Assembly: GCA_029237695.1 (NCBI GenBank)
Contig: CM055265.1
Span: 214,846,506 to 214,910,505 of the forward strand
DNA length: 64,000 bases
Direction: 5' to 3'
Source of the DNA: Conchocele bisecta
Lineage: Eukaryota > Mollusca > Bivalvia > Lucinida > Thyasiridae
Both the position numbers and the translations under genes were made by a program. Position 1 is the first letter of the stretch. Each line of letters starts with the position of its first letter. The notes beneath the pieces are model-generated. The model was not told where the DNA came from, ran no database searches, and saw only the letters and a program-made list of their open reading frames with translations. Positions 12,058 to 25,306 of this stretch are shown here, in pieces.

Positions 12058-12296
12058 ATGAGACACGCCATGTGATTTTGTACCTAAGAAGATGTGCAAT
12101 ATCTCTTGAAAAGTATTAACAGAATGTCTGATATTTTCCGTAAATGTCATTGAAAGTTGATGAACTGGCATAGCAAATTCTATAAAAAAATTGTCAACTT
12201 TCGACATCATTTACAGAAAATATCACAGTTTCTGTAAATATTTTTCATGAAAAATCGCTTATATTCTTTGGTACAAAATCACATGGCGTGTCTCAT
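12058..12296. mobile_element. Foldback MITE in the intron between exons A and B
   Basis: ATGAGACACGCCATGTGATT continuing to TTGTACC at 12058-12084 is the perfect inverse of 12270-12296. The interior is also largely palindromic (GATATTTTCCGTAAATG against CATTTACAGAAAATATC; AAAGTTGA against TCAACTTT). It has no coding capacity. It occupies most of the 512-nt intron. Confidence 0.8.
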
Positions 12297-12474
12297 ATGT
12301 TGAGTACATGTTCTAAAACCATGGTTTGGTACCATAGGTGTTGCTGATTTATTTCGCTATTTGAACCAATACACACATTTTCATAATTAATTGATTGTAT
12401 ACTAAAGCTACTGTCTGAATAATTTCATTGGTGTTATATTGAAAATACAAATAACTGGCCAGGTGTTGTTTCAG

Positions 12475-12572
12475 GGTTTCCGTAAAGTGATAGTGGCCAC
12501 GAATATAGCAGAGACATCAATCACGATCAGTGGGGTTACGTGTGTCATAGATTCAGGCATGGTGAAGGCCAA
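12475..12572 (+). CDS. DHX33: DHX33-like helicase, internal exon B (motif V); its 3' end is the first satellite monomer
   Basis: Exon of 98 nt between the acceptor TGTTGTTTCAG and the donor CAA|GTGAGT. It starts in phase 0 and ends with two nucleotides of a lysine codon completed by the next exon. It encodes GFRKVIVATNIAETSITI, the helicase motif V block (TNIAETSI contacts ATP and RNA in DEAH enzymes), then SGVTCVIDSGMVKAK, which matches DHX33. The last 56 nt (12517-12572) together with the first 18 nt of the intron form monomer 1 of the 21-kb satellite that follows. Reading past the donor meets TGA at once (codon at 12572-12574), so only splicing at the first donor is productive. The codon after ID is TCA (Ser), whereas most satellite copies and vertebrate DHX33 have Thr there. 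Confidence 0.95.
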
Positions 12573-15500
12573 GTGAGTACTTTATTCACCTCAATCACGA
12601 TCAGCGGGGTCACGTGTCATAAATTCAGGCATGGTGAAGGCCAAGTGAGTACTTTATTCACCTCGATCACGATTAGCGAGGTCAAGTGTGTCATAGATAC
12701 AGGCATGGTGAAGACCAAGTGAGTACTTTATTCACCTCAATCACGATCAGCGGGGTCACGTGTGTCATAGATACGGGCATGGTGAAGGCCAAGTGAGTAC
12801 TTTATTCACCTCAATCACGATCAGCGGGGTCACGTGTGTCATAGATACGGGCATGGTGAAGGCCAAGTGAGTACTTTATTCACCTCAATCACGATCAGCG
12901 GGGTCACGTGTGTCATAGATACGGGCATGGTGAAGGCCAAGTGAGTACTTTATTCACCTCAATCATGATCAGCGGGGTCACGTGTGTCGTAGATACGGGC
13001 ATGGTGAAGGCCAAGTGAGTACTTTATTCACCTCAATCAGATCAGAGGGTACGTGTGCTAGATCGGGATGGTGAAGGCCAAGTGAGTACTTTATTCACCT
13101 CAATCACGATCAGCGGGGTCACGTGTGTCATAGATACGGGCATGGTGAAGGCCAAGTGAGTACTTTATTTACCTCAATCACGATCAGCAGGGTCACTGTC
13201 GAGATCAGGCGGTGAAGGCCAAGTGGTACTTTATTCACCTCAATCACGATCAGCGGGTCACGTGTATCATAGATACAAGGCATGGTGTACAAGAGATACT
13301 TTATTTCACCTCAATCACGATCAGCAGGGTCACGTGTGTCATAGTACAGTAGTGAAGACCAAGTGAGTACTTCACCTCAGTCACGTCAGCGGGGTCACGT
13401 GTGTCATAGATACACATAGTGACCAAGTGAGTACTTTATTCACCTCAATCACGAATCACGGTCAGTGGTGTCATAGATACGGGCATGGTGAAGGCCAAGT
13501 GAGTATTTATTCACCTCATCAGATCACGGGTCACGTCATAGGATCTGGCATGGTGGAAGGCCAAGTATAATTTATTTACCTCCATCACGATGCGGGGGGG
13601 TCACGTGTCAGATACAGGCATGGTGAAGACCAAAAGTGAGTACTTTATTCACCTCAATCACGATCAGCGGGTCACGTGTGTCATAGATACAGGCATAGTG
13701 AAGGCCAAGTGATACTTTATTCACCTCAATCACGATCACGGGGGGTCACGGGTGTCTAGATTACGGGATGGTGAAGACCAGTGAGTACTTTATTCACCTC
13801 AATCACGATTTAGCGGGTTCACAGTGTCATAGATACGGGCATGGTGAAGACAATGAGTACTTTATTCAGTCACGATCAGCGGGGTCGTGTGTCATAGATA
13901 TGGCTGGTGAGGCAATGAGTTACTTTATTCACCTCGATCACGATAGGGGGTCGTGTGTCATAGATCGGGCATTGTGAAGGCCAAAGTATACTTTATTCAC
14001 CTCATCACGATCAGCGGGTCACCTTGTTCATAGATACGGCATGGTGAGACCAAGTAGTACTTTATTCATCGATCACGATCAGCGGGTCACGTGTGTCATA
14101 GATACGGGCATGGTGAAGGCCAAGTGAGTACTTTATTCACCTCAATCACGATCAGCGGGGTCACGTGTGTCATAGATACAGGCATGGTGAAGGCCAAGTG
14201 AGTACTTTATTCACCTCAATCACGATCAGCGGGGGTCATTTTTTGTGTCATAGATTGGATGGTGAAGGGCCAAATGAGTACTTTTATTCACCTCAATCAC
14301 GATCAGCGGGGTCACGTGTGTCATAGATACAGGCATGGTGAAGGCCAAGTGAGTACTTTATTCACCTCAATCACGATCAGCGGGGTCACGTGTGTCATAG
14401 ATACAGGCATGGTGAAGGCCAAGTGAGTACTTTATTCACCTCAATCACGATCAGCGGGGTCACGTGTGTCAATGATACAGCATGGTGAAGACAAGTAGTA
14501 CTTTATTCCTCAATCACGATCAGCGGGGTCACGTGTGTCATGGATACTGGCAGGTGAAGGCCAAGTGAGTCTTTATTCACCTCAAACACGATCAGCGGGT
14601 CACGTGTGCATAATACTGGCATGTGAAGCCAAGTGATACTTTATTCACCTCAATCACATCACGGGGTCACGTGTGTCAGATACGGGCATGGTGAAGGCAA
14701 GTGAGTACTTTATTCAACTAATCACGATCACGGTCACGTGTGTAGATACAGGTTGTGAAGGCCAAGTGAAACTTTATTCACCTCCAATCACGATCAGCGG
14801 GGTCACGTGTGTATAGATAAGGGCATGGTGAAGGCAAGTGAGTACTTTATTCACCTCAACACGATCATGGGGGGCAGTTGTGTCATAGATACATGGCATG
14901 GTGAAGGCCAAGTGAGTACTTTATTCACCTCAATCACGCAGGGGTGGGGTCGTGTGTTATAGATACGGGCATGGTGAAGGCCAAGTGAGTACTTTATTCC
15001 CACCTCAATCAGATCAGTGGGGCACGTGTCATAGATACAGGCATGGTGAAGGCCAAGTGGAGTACTTTTATTCACCTCAATCACGATCAGTGGGGTCACG
15101 TGCATAGGATACAGGCATGGTGAAGGCCAAGTGAGTACTTTATTCACCTCAATCACGGACGTCACATGTGTCATAGATAGGCATGGTAAAGGCCAAGTGA
15201 TACTTTATTCACCTCATTCACGATCAGATACGTCAGTGTGTCATAGATACAGGCATGGTTAAAGGCCAAGTGAGACTTTATTCACCTCAATCACGATCAG
15301 AGTCACATGTGTCAGTACGGCATGGTGAAGGCCAAGTGAGTACTTTATTCACCTCATCACGATCATGGGTCACGTGTGTCTAGACAGGCAGGTGAAGGCA
15401 AGTGAGTACTTTATTCACCTCGATCACGATCAGCGGGGTACATGCATAGTCGGGAATGGTGAAGGCCAAGTGAGTACTTTTATTTCACCTCAACATAAAT

Positions 15501-18500
15501 CACGGGGTCACATGTGACATATATAGGCATGAAGGCCAAGTGAGTGCTTTATTCACCCTCAATCATGATCACGGGGCTGGGTCAACAAGTGAGTGTCATA
15601 GATACTGGCATGGTGAAGGCCAAGTGAGATACTTTATTCACCTCACATCACGATCACGGGGTCACGTGTCTATACAGGCATGTGAGACAGTGGAGGTAAC
15701 CTAGTCACACCTCAATCACGAGTGTCAGCGTCATGGTGACGCTGTGTCATAGATACAGGCAGGGGTAGTGTCAGTGGGGTACAGTGGAAGAAGCTACTTT
15801 ACACCTCAATCACGATCAGCGGGGTCACGTGTGTCATAGATAACAGGCATGTGAGACCAATCGAGGGAGTACGGGGTATGGGGGGGTCACCTCAATCACG
15901 ATCAGCGGGGTCACGTGTGACATAGATACGGCATGTGAAGCCAAGTGAGTACTTTATTCACCTCAATTCACATCAGCGGGGTCACGTGTGTTATAATACA
16001 GGCATGGTGAAGGCAAGTGATACTTCTTATTCACCTCATCCATCAGCGGGTCACGGTGTTATAGATACGGCATGGTGAATGCCAAGTGAGTACTTTATTC
16101 ACCTCAAACACGATCAGTGGGTCACGTGTGTCATAAACACATGGTGAAGGCCAAGTAGTACTTAATATTCCACCTCAATTCACGATCAGTGGTCCGCGAC
16201 GTGTGTTATAGATACCGGGCATGTGGAAGGCCAAGTGAGATACTTTATTCACCTCAATCACGATCAGATGGGGTCACGTGTGTCATAGATACAAGGCAAA
16301 TGGTGGAAGGCCAATGATACTTTAATTCACCTCAATCAGTCGACGATCATTGGGTCACGTGGTCATAGATTACAAGGCCATGGTAAAGGCCAATGAGTAC
16401 TTTATATTTTCTCCTCAATCACGATTTCACGGATTTCACATGTGTCCAAGATACAAATGCATGGTAAGGCCAAGTGAGTACTTTATTCACCTCATTCACA
16501 TCAGACGGGGTCACGTGGTCAAGATACAGCATTGGTAAAGGCCAATGAGTACTTTATATTCACCACATTCACGATCAGGCGGAGGTCACCATGTGGTCAT
16601 AGATAAACGGGCCAATGGTGAAGCCAAGTGAGTTAAACTTAATTCACCTTCAAACACGATCATGGGTCACTGTGGTCATAGATACTGCAGGTGAAGGCCA
16701 AGTGAGTACTTTATTCACCTCGGGGTCACGATCAGCGGGTCACATGTTTCCCATAGATACGCATGGGAAGGCCAAGTGAGGGTACTATTTATTCCCTCAA
16801 TCATGATCAGCGGGGTCACATGTTACATATATAACGGCATGGTGTAAGGCCAATGAAGTGCTTTATTCACCTCAATCATTGAACAGCGGTTCCACCATGT
16901 GTCCATATATAACGTCATGGTGAAGGCCAAAGTGATTGCTTTATTCACCTCAATCACGTCAGCGGTCACGTGTGGGTCATAATTCGGGCATGGTGAAAGG
17001 CCAAGTGAGTACTTTTATTCACCTCAATTCACGACTGCCGGTCAACGTGTGTCATAATACAGGCATGGTGAAAGGCCAAGTGAGATACTTATTCACCTCC
17101 ATTTCAGACAGCGGGGTTCACCGTGTGTCAGGATAATACAGCATGGTGAAGGCCTAGTGAGTACTTAATTCACCTCCCTCACGATCAGTGGGGTCACGTG
17201 TGGTCGTAGATAACAGGCATGGTGAAGGCCAGTGAGTACTTTATTCACCCAATCACAGAATCAGTGGGTCCACTGGTTCGTCAAGATACAGGCCATGGAG
17301 AATGCCAAGTGATACTTTATTCACCCTCAATCACGATCATTTGGGTCACGTGTGGTCCGTAGATAAGGCATGTGAAGGCCAAGAGGATACTTTATTCACG
17401 CTCACTCACGATCAGTGGTCACGTGTGTCATAATACGGGCATGGTGAAGGCCAAGTGAGTACTTTTAATCACCTCAATCACGATCAACGGGTCACGTTTG
17501 GGGTCATAGATACGCCAATGGTGAAGGCCAAGTGAGTACTTTATTCACCTTCAATCACGATCAAAATCGGGGGTCACGTGGTTCGTAATACAAGGCCCAA
17601 TGGTGAAGGCAAAGGTGATACTTTATTCACCTCATCACATTTCAGCCGGGTTCACCTTGTCATAGAATACGGGCATGGTGAAGCCCAAGTGAGTACTTTA
17701 TTCCCTCAATCACGATCATGGGGTCACCGTGTGTCGAAGATACAGCCATGGTGAAGGCCAAGTGATCTTTAATTCACCTCAAATATATCACGGATCAGGC
17801 GGGGTCACGTTTCATAGATAACGGCCAAGGTACGCCAAGTGATACTTTATTCACCTCCAATCACGATCAGCGGTCACGTGTGTCGTAGATACAGGCATGT
17901 GAATGCCAATTGTGTACCTTTATTCACCTCATTCACGATCACGGGTCACGTGTGCTAGATACTGGGCATGGTGAAAGGCCAAGGATAACTTATTATTCCA
18001 CTCCAACACGATCAAGCGGGGTCCAACGTGTGTCATAATACTGGCATGTGAAGCCAAGTTGAGTACAATATTCACCTCCAATCACGGAATCAAGCGGTCC
18101 GTTCCATAGATAAGGCATGTGAAGGCCAATGTGGAGTACTTTATTCACCTCATCACGATCAGTGGTCCACGTGTGTCGTAGAAATAAACCAGCATGGTTG
18201 ATGGCAAGGTGAAAGGTACTTTATATCACCTCAATCCAACGATTAGCGATTCACGTGTGTCCATATATACAGGCATGTTTGAAGGCCAAAGAAGTTACTT
18301 TATTCACCTCAATTACGATCAGCCGGGGTCACGTGTGTCGTAGTTACGGGCATGTGTGAAGGGCAAGAGAGTACTTTATTTACTCCATCCGAATCAGCAG
18401 GGTCACGTGTGTTATAGATACAGGCATGGTGAAGGCCAAGTGATGGGGGGTACTTTATTCACCTCAAATCACGATCAGCGGGGTCCGTCGATGTCATAGC

Positions 18501-20490
18501 TACAGGCATGGTGACGGCCAGTGTTACTTTATTCACCTCAATCACGATTCAGCGGGGTACGCGTGTCATAGATTCAGGCTGGTGAAGGCCAAGGGAACCA
18601 AGTGAGACTTTCTTCACCTCAATCACGATCAGCGGGTGGGTCAACATGTCATGTTTCCAGGCATGGTGAGCCAATTGAGTATTTATTCACTCAATCACGT
18701 TCAGCGGGTGGTCACGCGTTCTTCGTGTCATTAGATTCAGGCGGGTGACGGCCAAGTGAGTACTTTTATTCACCTCAATCACGATTAGTGAGGTTAAGTG
18801 TGTCATAGATCGGGCATGGTGATGCCAAGTGAGAACTTTATTCACCTCAATCACGATCAGGGGGGTCAAGTGTGTTCATAGAATACGGGATGGAGAAGGC
18901 CAAGGTGAGTACTTTATTCACCTCAAACACGATAGGGTGGGGTCAAAGCGGTTTTCTAGAACAGGCATGGTGAAGGCCAAGTGAGTACTTTAATTCACCT
19001 TCAACACGATCAAGCGGGGTCACCTGTTAGATTCAGGCATGGTGAAGGCCAATGGGTAAGTTTGTTAAGGTGGAAGTTACTTTATTCACCTCAATCACGA
19101 TCAGCGGGGGGCAAGTGTGTCATAGATAACGGCATCATAAATGGACGTGAGCTTTATTCACCTCAATCACGATCAGGGAAGGGGGGTTTTTTTTCCACGT
19201 GTGTCATAGATAGGCATGGTGAAGGCAAGTGAGTACTTTATTCACCTCAATCACGATCCGCAGGGGTCTTTGGTGTCATAGACAGGCATGGTAAAGGCCA
19301 AGGTGAGTACTTTATTTCACCTCAATCACGATCAGGGCACTAAGTGTCATAGATACGGGCCAGGTAAGGCCAAGTGGTACTTTATTCACCTCAATCACGA
19401 ATCCAGTGGGGACACGAGTGTTCTTAGATACAGGCTGGGAAGGCCAAGTGGAGTACTTTATTTACCTCAATCACGATCAGCGGGTAGTGAGTCATAGAAT
19501 ACTGGCATGGTGAAAGGCCAAGTGAGTACTTTATTCACCTCAATCCCGATCACGGGGGGGGTAGTGTTATCATAGATACAGGATGGTGAAAGGCCAAGTG
19601 AGTACTTTATTCACCTCAATCACGATCATGGGGTCACGTTGTGGGTCATAAGAATACGGGCATGGTGAAGGGCAAGTGCGTATTTATTACCACCCAATCA
19701 CCGACAGGTGGGGTCATATGAGTCATAGATTCCGGGCATAGGTGAAGAAGGCCAAGTGAGTAACTTTTATTCACGCCTCAATCTAACGATCAGCGGGGGT
19801 CACGTGTGTCATAGATACAGGGCATGGTGAAGGGGCCCCCAACTTAGAGTACTTTATTCAACCTACAATCACGATCACGGGTTCACGAGGTGGGTCATAG
19901 ATCCCGGCAATTAGAAGACCAATTGAGTACAATATTTTAAATTCACCTCATCACATTCAAGGTACAGCGGGGTCAACGTGTGTCCATAGATAACGGGCAT
20001 GGGAGACGGCCAAGTTTAGTACTTTAATTCAACCTCCCAATCACGATCAAGCGGGGGGTCACGTGTGTCATAGTATCCACGGTCATGGTGGAAGGCCAAA
20101 GTGAGTAATTTAATTCACCTCGAATCACGATCAGCGGGGTCACGTGTGTCCATAGATACTGGCAATGGTGAAGGCCAAGTGAGTACTATTTATTCACCTC
20201 AATCACGATCAGAGCGTGGTCACGTGTGTTTCATAGATACAGGCATGGTGGAAAGGCCAATATGAGTACTTTTATTCACCTCCAAATCACGATCAGGCGG
20301 GGTCATCGTGTTCATCGTTATAGTCATAGAAACGGGCATGGTGAAAGGACCAAGTGAGTACATTAATTCACCACAATCACAGATCAGACAGCGGGGTTCC
20401 CACGTTGTGTCATAGAAATTACGGGCAATGGAGAAGGCCAAGTTGAGTACTTTATTCACCTCCAATCACGATCAGTGGGGTCACGTGAGT

Positions 20491-20521
20491 CCCCCCCCCC
20501 CCCCCCCCCCCCTCCCCCCCC
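20491..20521 (+). repeat. Poly-C run in satellite
   Basis: A run of about 30 C with one T replaces part of a satellite unit between GTGAGT and CATAAGAATACAGG. Likely a consensus or assembly artefact. Confidence 0.8.
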
Positions 20522-22679
20522 ATAAGAATACAGGCATGGTGAAGGCCAAAATGTTAGTAACTTTATTCACCACCTGCCGAAATCACAGATCAGCGGTGGG
20601 TCACGTTGTTGTCATAGTATACTGGGCATGGTGAAGGCCAAGAGAGTACTTTAGAATTTTTTATTCACTCCTCAAATCCAAACGATCAGCCCCCTGAGGG
20701 GTCACATGTGTTCATAAGATTCGGGCATGGTAAAGGCCAAGTGAGTACATTTATTCAACCTCAATCACGATCAGCGGGGTCAAGTGCGGTTTCATAGATA
20801 CGGGCCATTGGTAAAGGCCAAGAATTGAGTACATTTATTCACCTCCAAATCACGATCATCCGGGGTCACTGGTGTTTCATAGGATAGCAGGCAAGGTATG
20901 GGAAGGCCAAGAGAGTACTTTATTTACCTTCACCCAATTCACGATCAGACGGGGTCACCGTGGTGGTCCATAGATCACCGAGCATAGAGAAGGGCCAAAT
21001 GAGTTCACTTTAATCACCTCGAATCACGGATCAGAAGGGGTCACCGTGTGGTCCATAAGATACTGGACATAGGTGAAGGCCAAATTGAGTACTTTATTAA
21101 CTTATTCAACCTCAAATCACGATCAGCGGGAGACACAATTGTCCATAGGATACGGGCATGGTGAAAAGGCCAAGTGAGATACTTTATTCAATCCACCAAA
21201 CAATCCAAAAAAAAACGATCAAGACCGAGGGGTCACGTTGTGTCATATGGATGAACAGGCATGGTGAAAGGCCAAGTTGGAGTACTTTATTTCACGCCTC
21301 AATCACGATTCAGCGGGGTCACCGGTGTGTCATAGAATACCAGGGCCATTGGTGAAAGGCCAAGTGAGTACTTTAAATTCACCACCTCAATTCACGATCA
21401 GACGGGGTCACGTGGTGTCATAGATACAGACAATAGTGAAAGGCCAAAATGAAGTACTTTTAATTCGACCTCAATCACGATCAGGCCGGGGATCACGTTG
21501 AGTCATAGATAAACGAGCAAAAGTGAAAGGCCAAATGAGTACTTTATTTCAACCTCAAATCAATATCCGCGATCATCGCGGGATTCAACGTGTGTCGGAT
21601 ATGGGCATGGAGAAGGCCAAGGTAGTACTTTAATTCACCATCGAATCACGAGTTAGCGGGGTCTCGAGGGGGGTCAGTCTTGGGGGGTTTGTCATAGATA
21701 AACAGGCATGGTGAAGGCCAAGAGAGTACTTTATTCACCTCAATTCACGATTCAGCGGGGTCACCGTGTGTCATAGATAACGGCAATGGTGGAAGGCCCA
21801 AGAGAGTACTTTTATTTTCACCTCAATCACGATCCAGCAAGGGGTCACCTGGTGTTCATAGATACGAGGCATAAGGTGAAAGGCCAAAGAGAAGTACTTT
21901 ATTCACCTCCAATCCCGAATCAGCGCCCATCACGCTGGGATCATCAGATTCCGGCATGGTGAAGGCAAGTGAGTAACTTTATTCACCACAATCAACGACT
22001 GCGGTTCCAACCTGTGTCCAAAGTTAAAACAGGCATGGTGAAGCCAAGTTTGATTACTTTATTCACTCAACTCACGATCAGCGGGGATCACCGTGAGTCA
22101 AGGATATCTGGCATGGAAAGGCCAAGGCCAAGTTGAGTACTCTTTATTCACCTCAAAATCACGATTCAGCCGGGGGTCACGTGGTGTCATAGATACAGGC
22201 AATGGTGAAGGGCCAAGAGAGTACTTTATTTTCCACCTCCAATCAAAAACGATCAGAGGCCGGGGTCACCGAGTGGTCATAAGATACTCACTGGGCATGG
22301 TGAAGGCCAAGAGAGTACTTTATTTCACCTCAAATCACGATCACGGAGGTCCACGTATGTTCATAGATACCAGGGCATGGTGGAAAGGCCAAGAGAGTTA
22401 CTTTTAATTCACCTCAAATCCCACGATCAAGCGGGGGTCACATGTGTCATAGAATTACGGCAGGGTGAAGGCCAAGGTAGGTACTTTTATGCACCACAAT
22501 CACGGATCCAAGCGAGGTCACGTGTTTATTCACCAAGTCAATTACTTATTCATACCTCAAACATTGGGGATCCAGCCGTGGGGTCCCATGTCTCATAGAT
22601 ACGAGGCCATGGTGAATGGCCAAGTTGGAGTACTTTTAATTCACCTCAATCACATTCAGCACCGGGTCAACCGAGTGTC

Positions 22680-25263
22680 ACAAAGTGAGTACCTTTATTC
22701 ACCACAATCAATGATCACGCGGGTCACATTGGTCATATATAACGGGCAATGGTGAAGGACAAGTGATACTTTTATTCACCGCATCAATGATCACGGTTCA
22801 CGTGTGGGTCACCAGTTAGTAACTTTATTCCACCTCCAATCACGATCAGACGGAAAGGTCAAGGCCAATGTGTCACAAGTACTTTACTTTATTCACCTCA
22901 ATCACGATCAGCGAGGGGTCACCATGTGTTCACAAGTGGTACTTTATTCACCACAATCACATCACGAGGTCACTCATGAAGGTCCAACATTGAGTACTTT
23001 AATTCAACCTCAAATCATGGATAACGCATCACGCATGGAGTCACAAAAGTGGTAACTTTATTTCACCTCCATCATGATCAGGGCGATGGGTCACACAAAT
23101 TGGGTCCAACAATTGATTACTTTAATTTTCACCTCAATCACGAACAAATTTCCGAGTCACATTTCACAAGTGAGTACTTTATTCACCTCAATCATGATCA
23201 CGAGGGTCACATGTTTCAAGGCCAAGTGAGTACTTTTATTCACCTCAATCCACGATTCAGCGAGGGTCACGTGTTGTCACAAGAGAAGTACTTTATTATT
23301 CAACCTCAATCATCAGCAGCAGGGGTTACACATGTGACAAAGTCATACTTATTCACCGTTCAATCAAGGATCCAAGGCCGAAGGTCACATTGAGTCACAA
23401 TTTTGGAGTACTTTATTCACCTCAATCACGATCATAGCGAGGTCACAAGTGTCCACAAGAGGAGTACTTTATTCACCTCAATTCACCTCAATCCACGAGG
23501 TTCACTTTTGGGTCACAATGAGTTACTTTATTCAACCTCAATCATGAGGGCAGCGCGGTCACATGAATCACCAAGTGAGTACTTTATTTTTTCAAACCTC
23601 AATCACATCAGCGAGGACACGTAATTGTCACAAGTGAGTACCTTGTTTATTACACCTCAACACAAGATCAGCGAGGTCGCACCAATGTATCACAAGTGAA
23701 GTACTATTATTCACCCTCAATCCACGATCAGCCGAGGTCACATGTGTCACAAGTGAGTACTTTATTCCACCTCATCACGATCAGCGAGGACACAGTTGTC
23801 ACAAGTGAGACTTTATTCACCACAAATTCATGAATCAGCGAGGGTGGCACAATTGTAGTCAGACAAAGTGAGTACCTTTAATTTTCACTCAATCATGAAT
23901 CAGAGGCGAGGTCACATGTGTCACAAGTGAGTACTTTATTCACCTCAATCAGATCAGCGGGTCCACATGTGTCACAAGTGAGTTTTTATTCCACCTCAAA
24001 TCATGATCGGAGGTCACTGTGTCACAAGTGAGTACTTTATTCACCTCAATCATGATCAGCGAGGTCACGTGTGTCACAAGTGAGTACTTTATTCACCTCA
24101 ATCATGATCAGCGAGGTCACATGTGTCGTAGATACAAGTGGTTTAATTTATTCAACCTCATCAACGATAAGGCGAGAATCATGTCACAAATGTGGGAGTA
24201 CTTTATTCACCTCAATCATGATCAGCGAGGTCACATGTGTCACAAGTGAGTACTTTATTCACCTCAATCATGATCAGCGAGGTCACATGTGTCACAAGTG
24301 AGTACTTTATTCACCTCAATCATGATCAGCGAGGTCACATGTGTCACAAGTGAGTACTTTATTCACCTCGCTCAACGATCAGCTAGGTCACTTGTGGGTC
24401 ACACAAGGTTATTAACCTTTATTTTAATTCACCTCAATCAGGATCAGCGAGGTCACATGTGGTCAACAAGTTGAGTACTTTATTCACCCTCAATCACAGA
24501 TCAGCGGAATGTCACAAGTGGTCCACAAAGTGATACTTTTATTCACCCAATCAATCATGAATCAGACGAGGTCACATGAGTCACAAGTGAGTACTTTATT
24601 ATTCGACCTCAATTCAATGAATCATTCGAGGTCACCTGTGTCACAAGGGTGAAATTACTTTATTTCACCTTCAAGCAATGATTTTTTACAAGCGAGGTCA
24701 CAATGTGTCAACAAGAGAATTACAATTAATATTCACCTCAATCATGAATCGACCTAGGTCCACATGTGGTCACAAAGTGAGTACTTTATTCACCTCAATC
24801 ATGATCAGCGAGGTCAAATGTGTCACAAGTGATCTTATTTATTCACCTCAATCATGATCACGAGGGTCACGTGTGTCACAAGTGAGTTACTTTATTCACC
24901 TCAAATCATGATCAGCGGGGTCACATGTGGCCAATATTTATTACCGGCATGTGAAAGGCCAAAGGAGTACTATATTTAATTCACCTCAATCAATGATTCA
25001 GAGGTCACGTGTGTCACTAGTTAGGTACTAATCACACCTCAATCATGGATCACGAGGGTCACATGAGTCACAATGATACTTTATTTCACCTTCAATCCAT
25101 GATCAGGCGAGGTCACAATTGTTGGTCAACAAGTGAGGTACTTTATTTCACACTTCAATCAATGATCAGCGAGGTCACAAGTGTCACAAGAGAGTACTTT
25201 TTCACCCTCAATCTGGATCACGAGGTCACATGTGTCACCAAGTGGAGTACTTTATTTCACCTC

Positions 25264-25306
<43 letters not shown>

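Noticed and set aside
12550..12580. Similarity of GAAGGCCAAGTGA in the exon-derived satellite to the AAGGTCAAGGTCA box
   Set aside because: The match is explained by coding sequence (Lys-Ala-Lys and donor); it breaks after eight or nine bases and needs no common origin.
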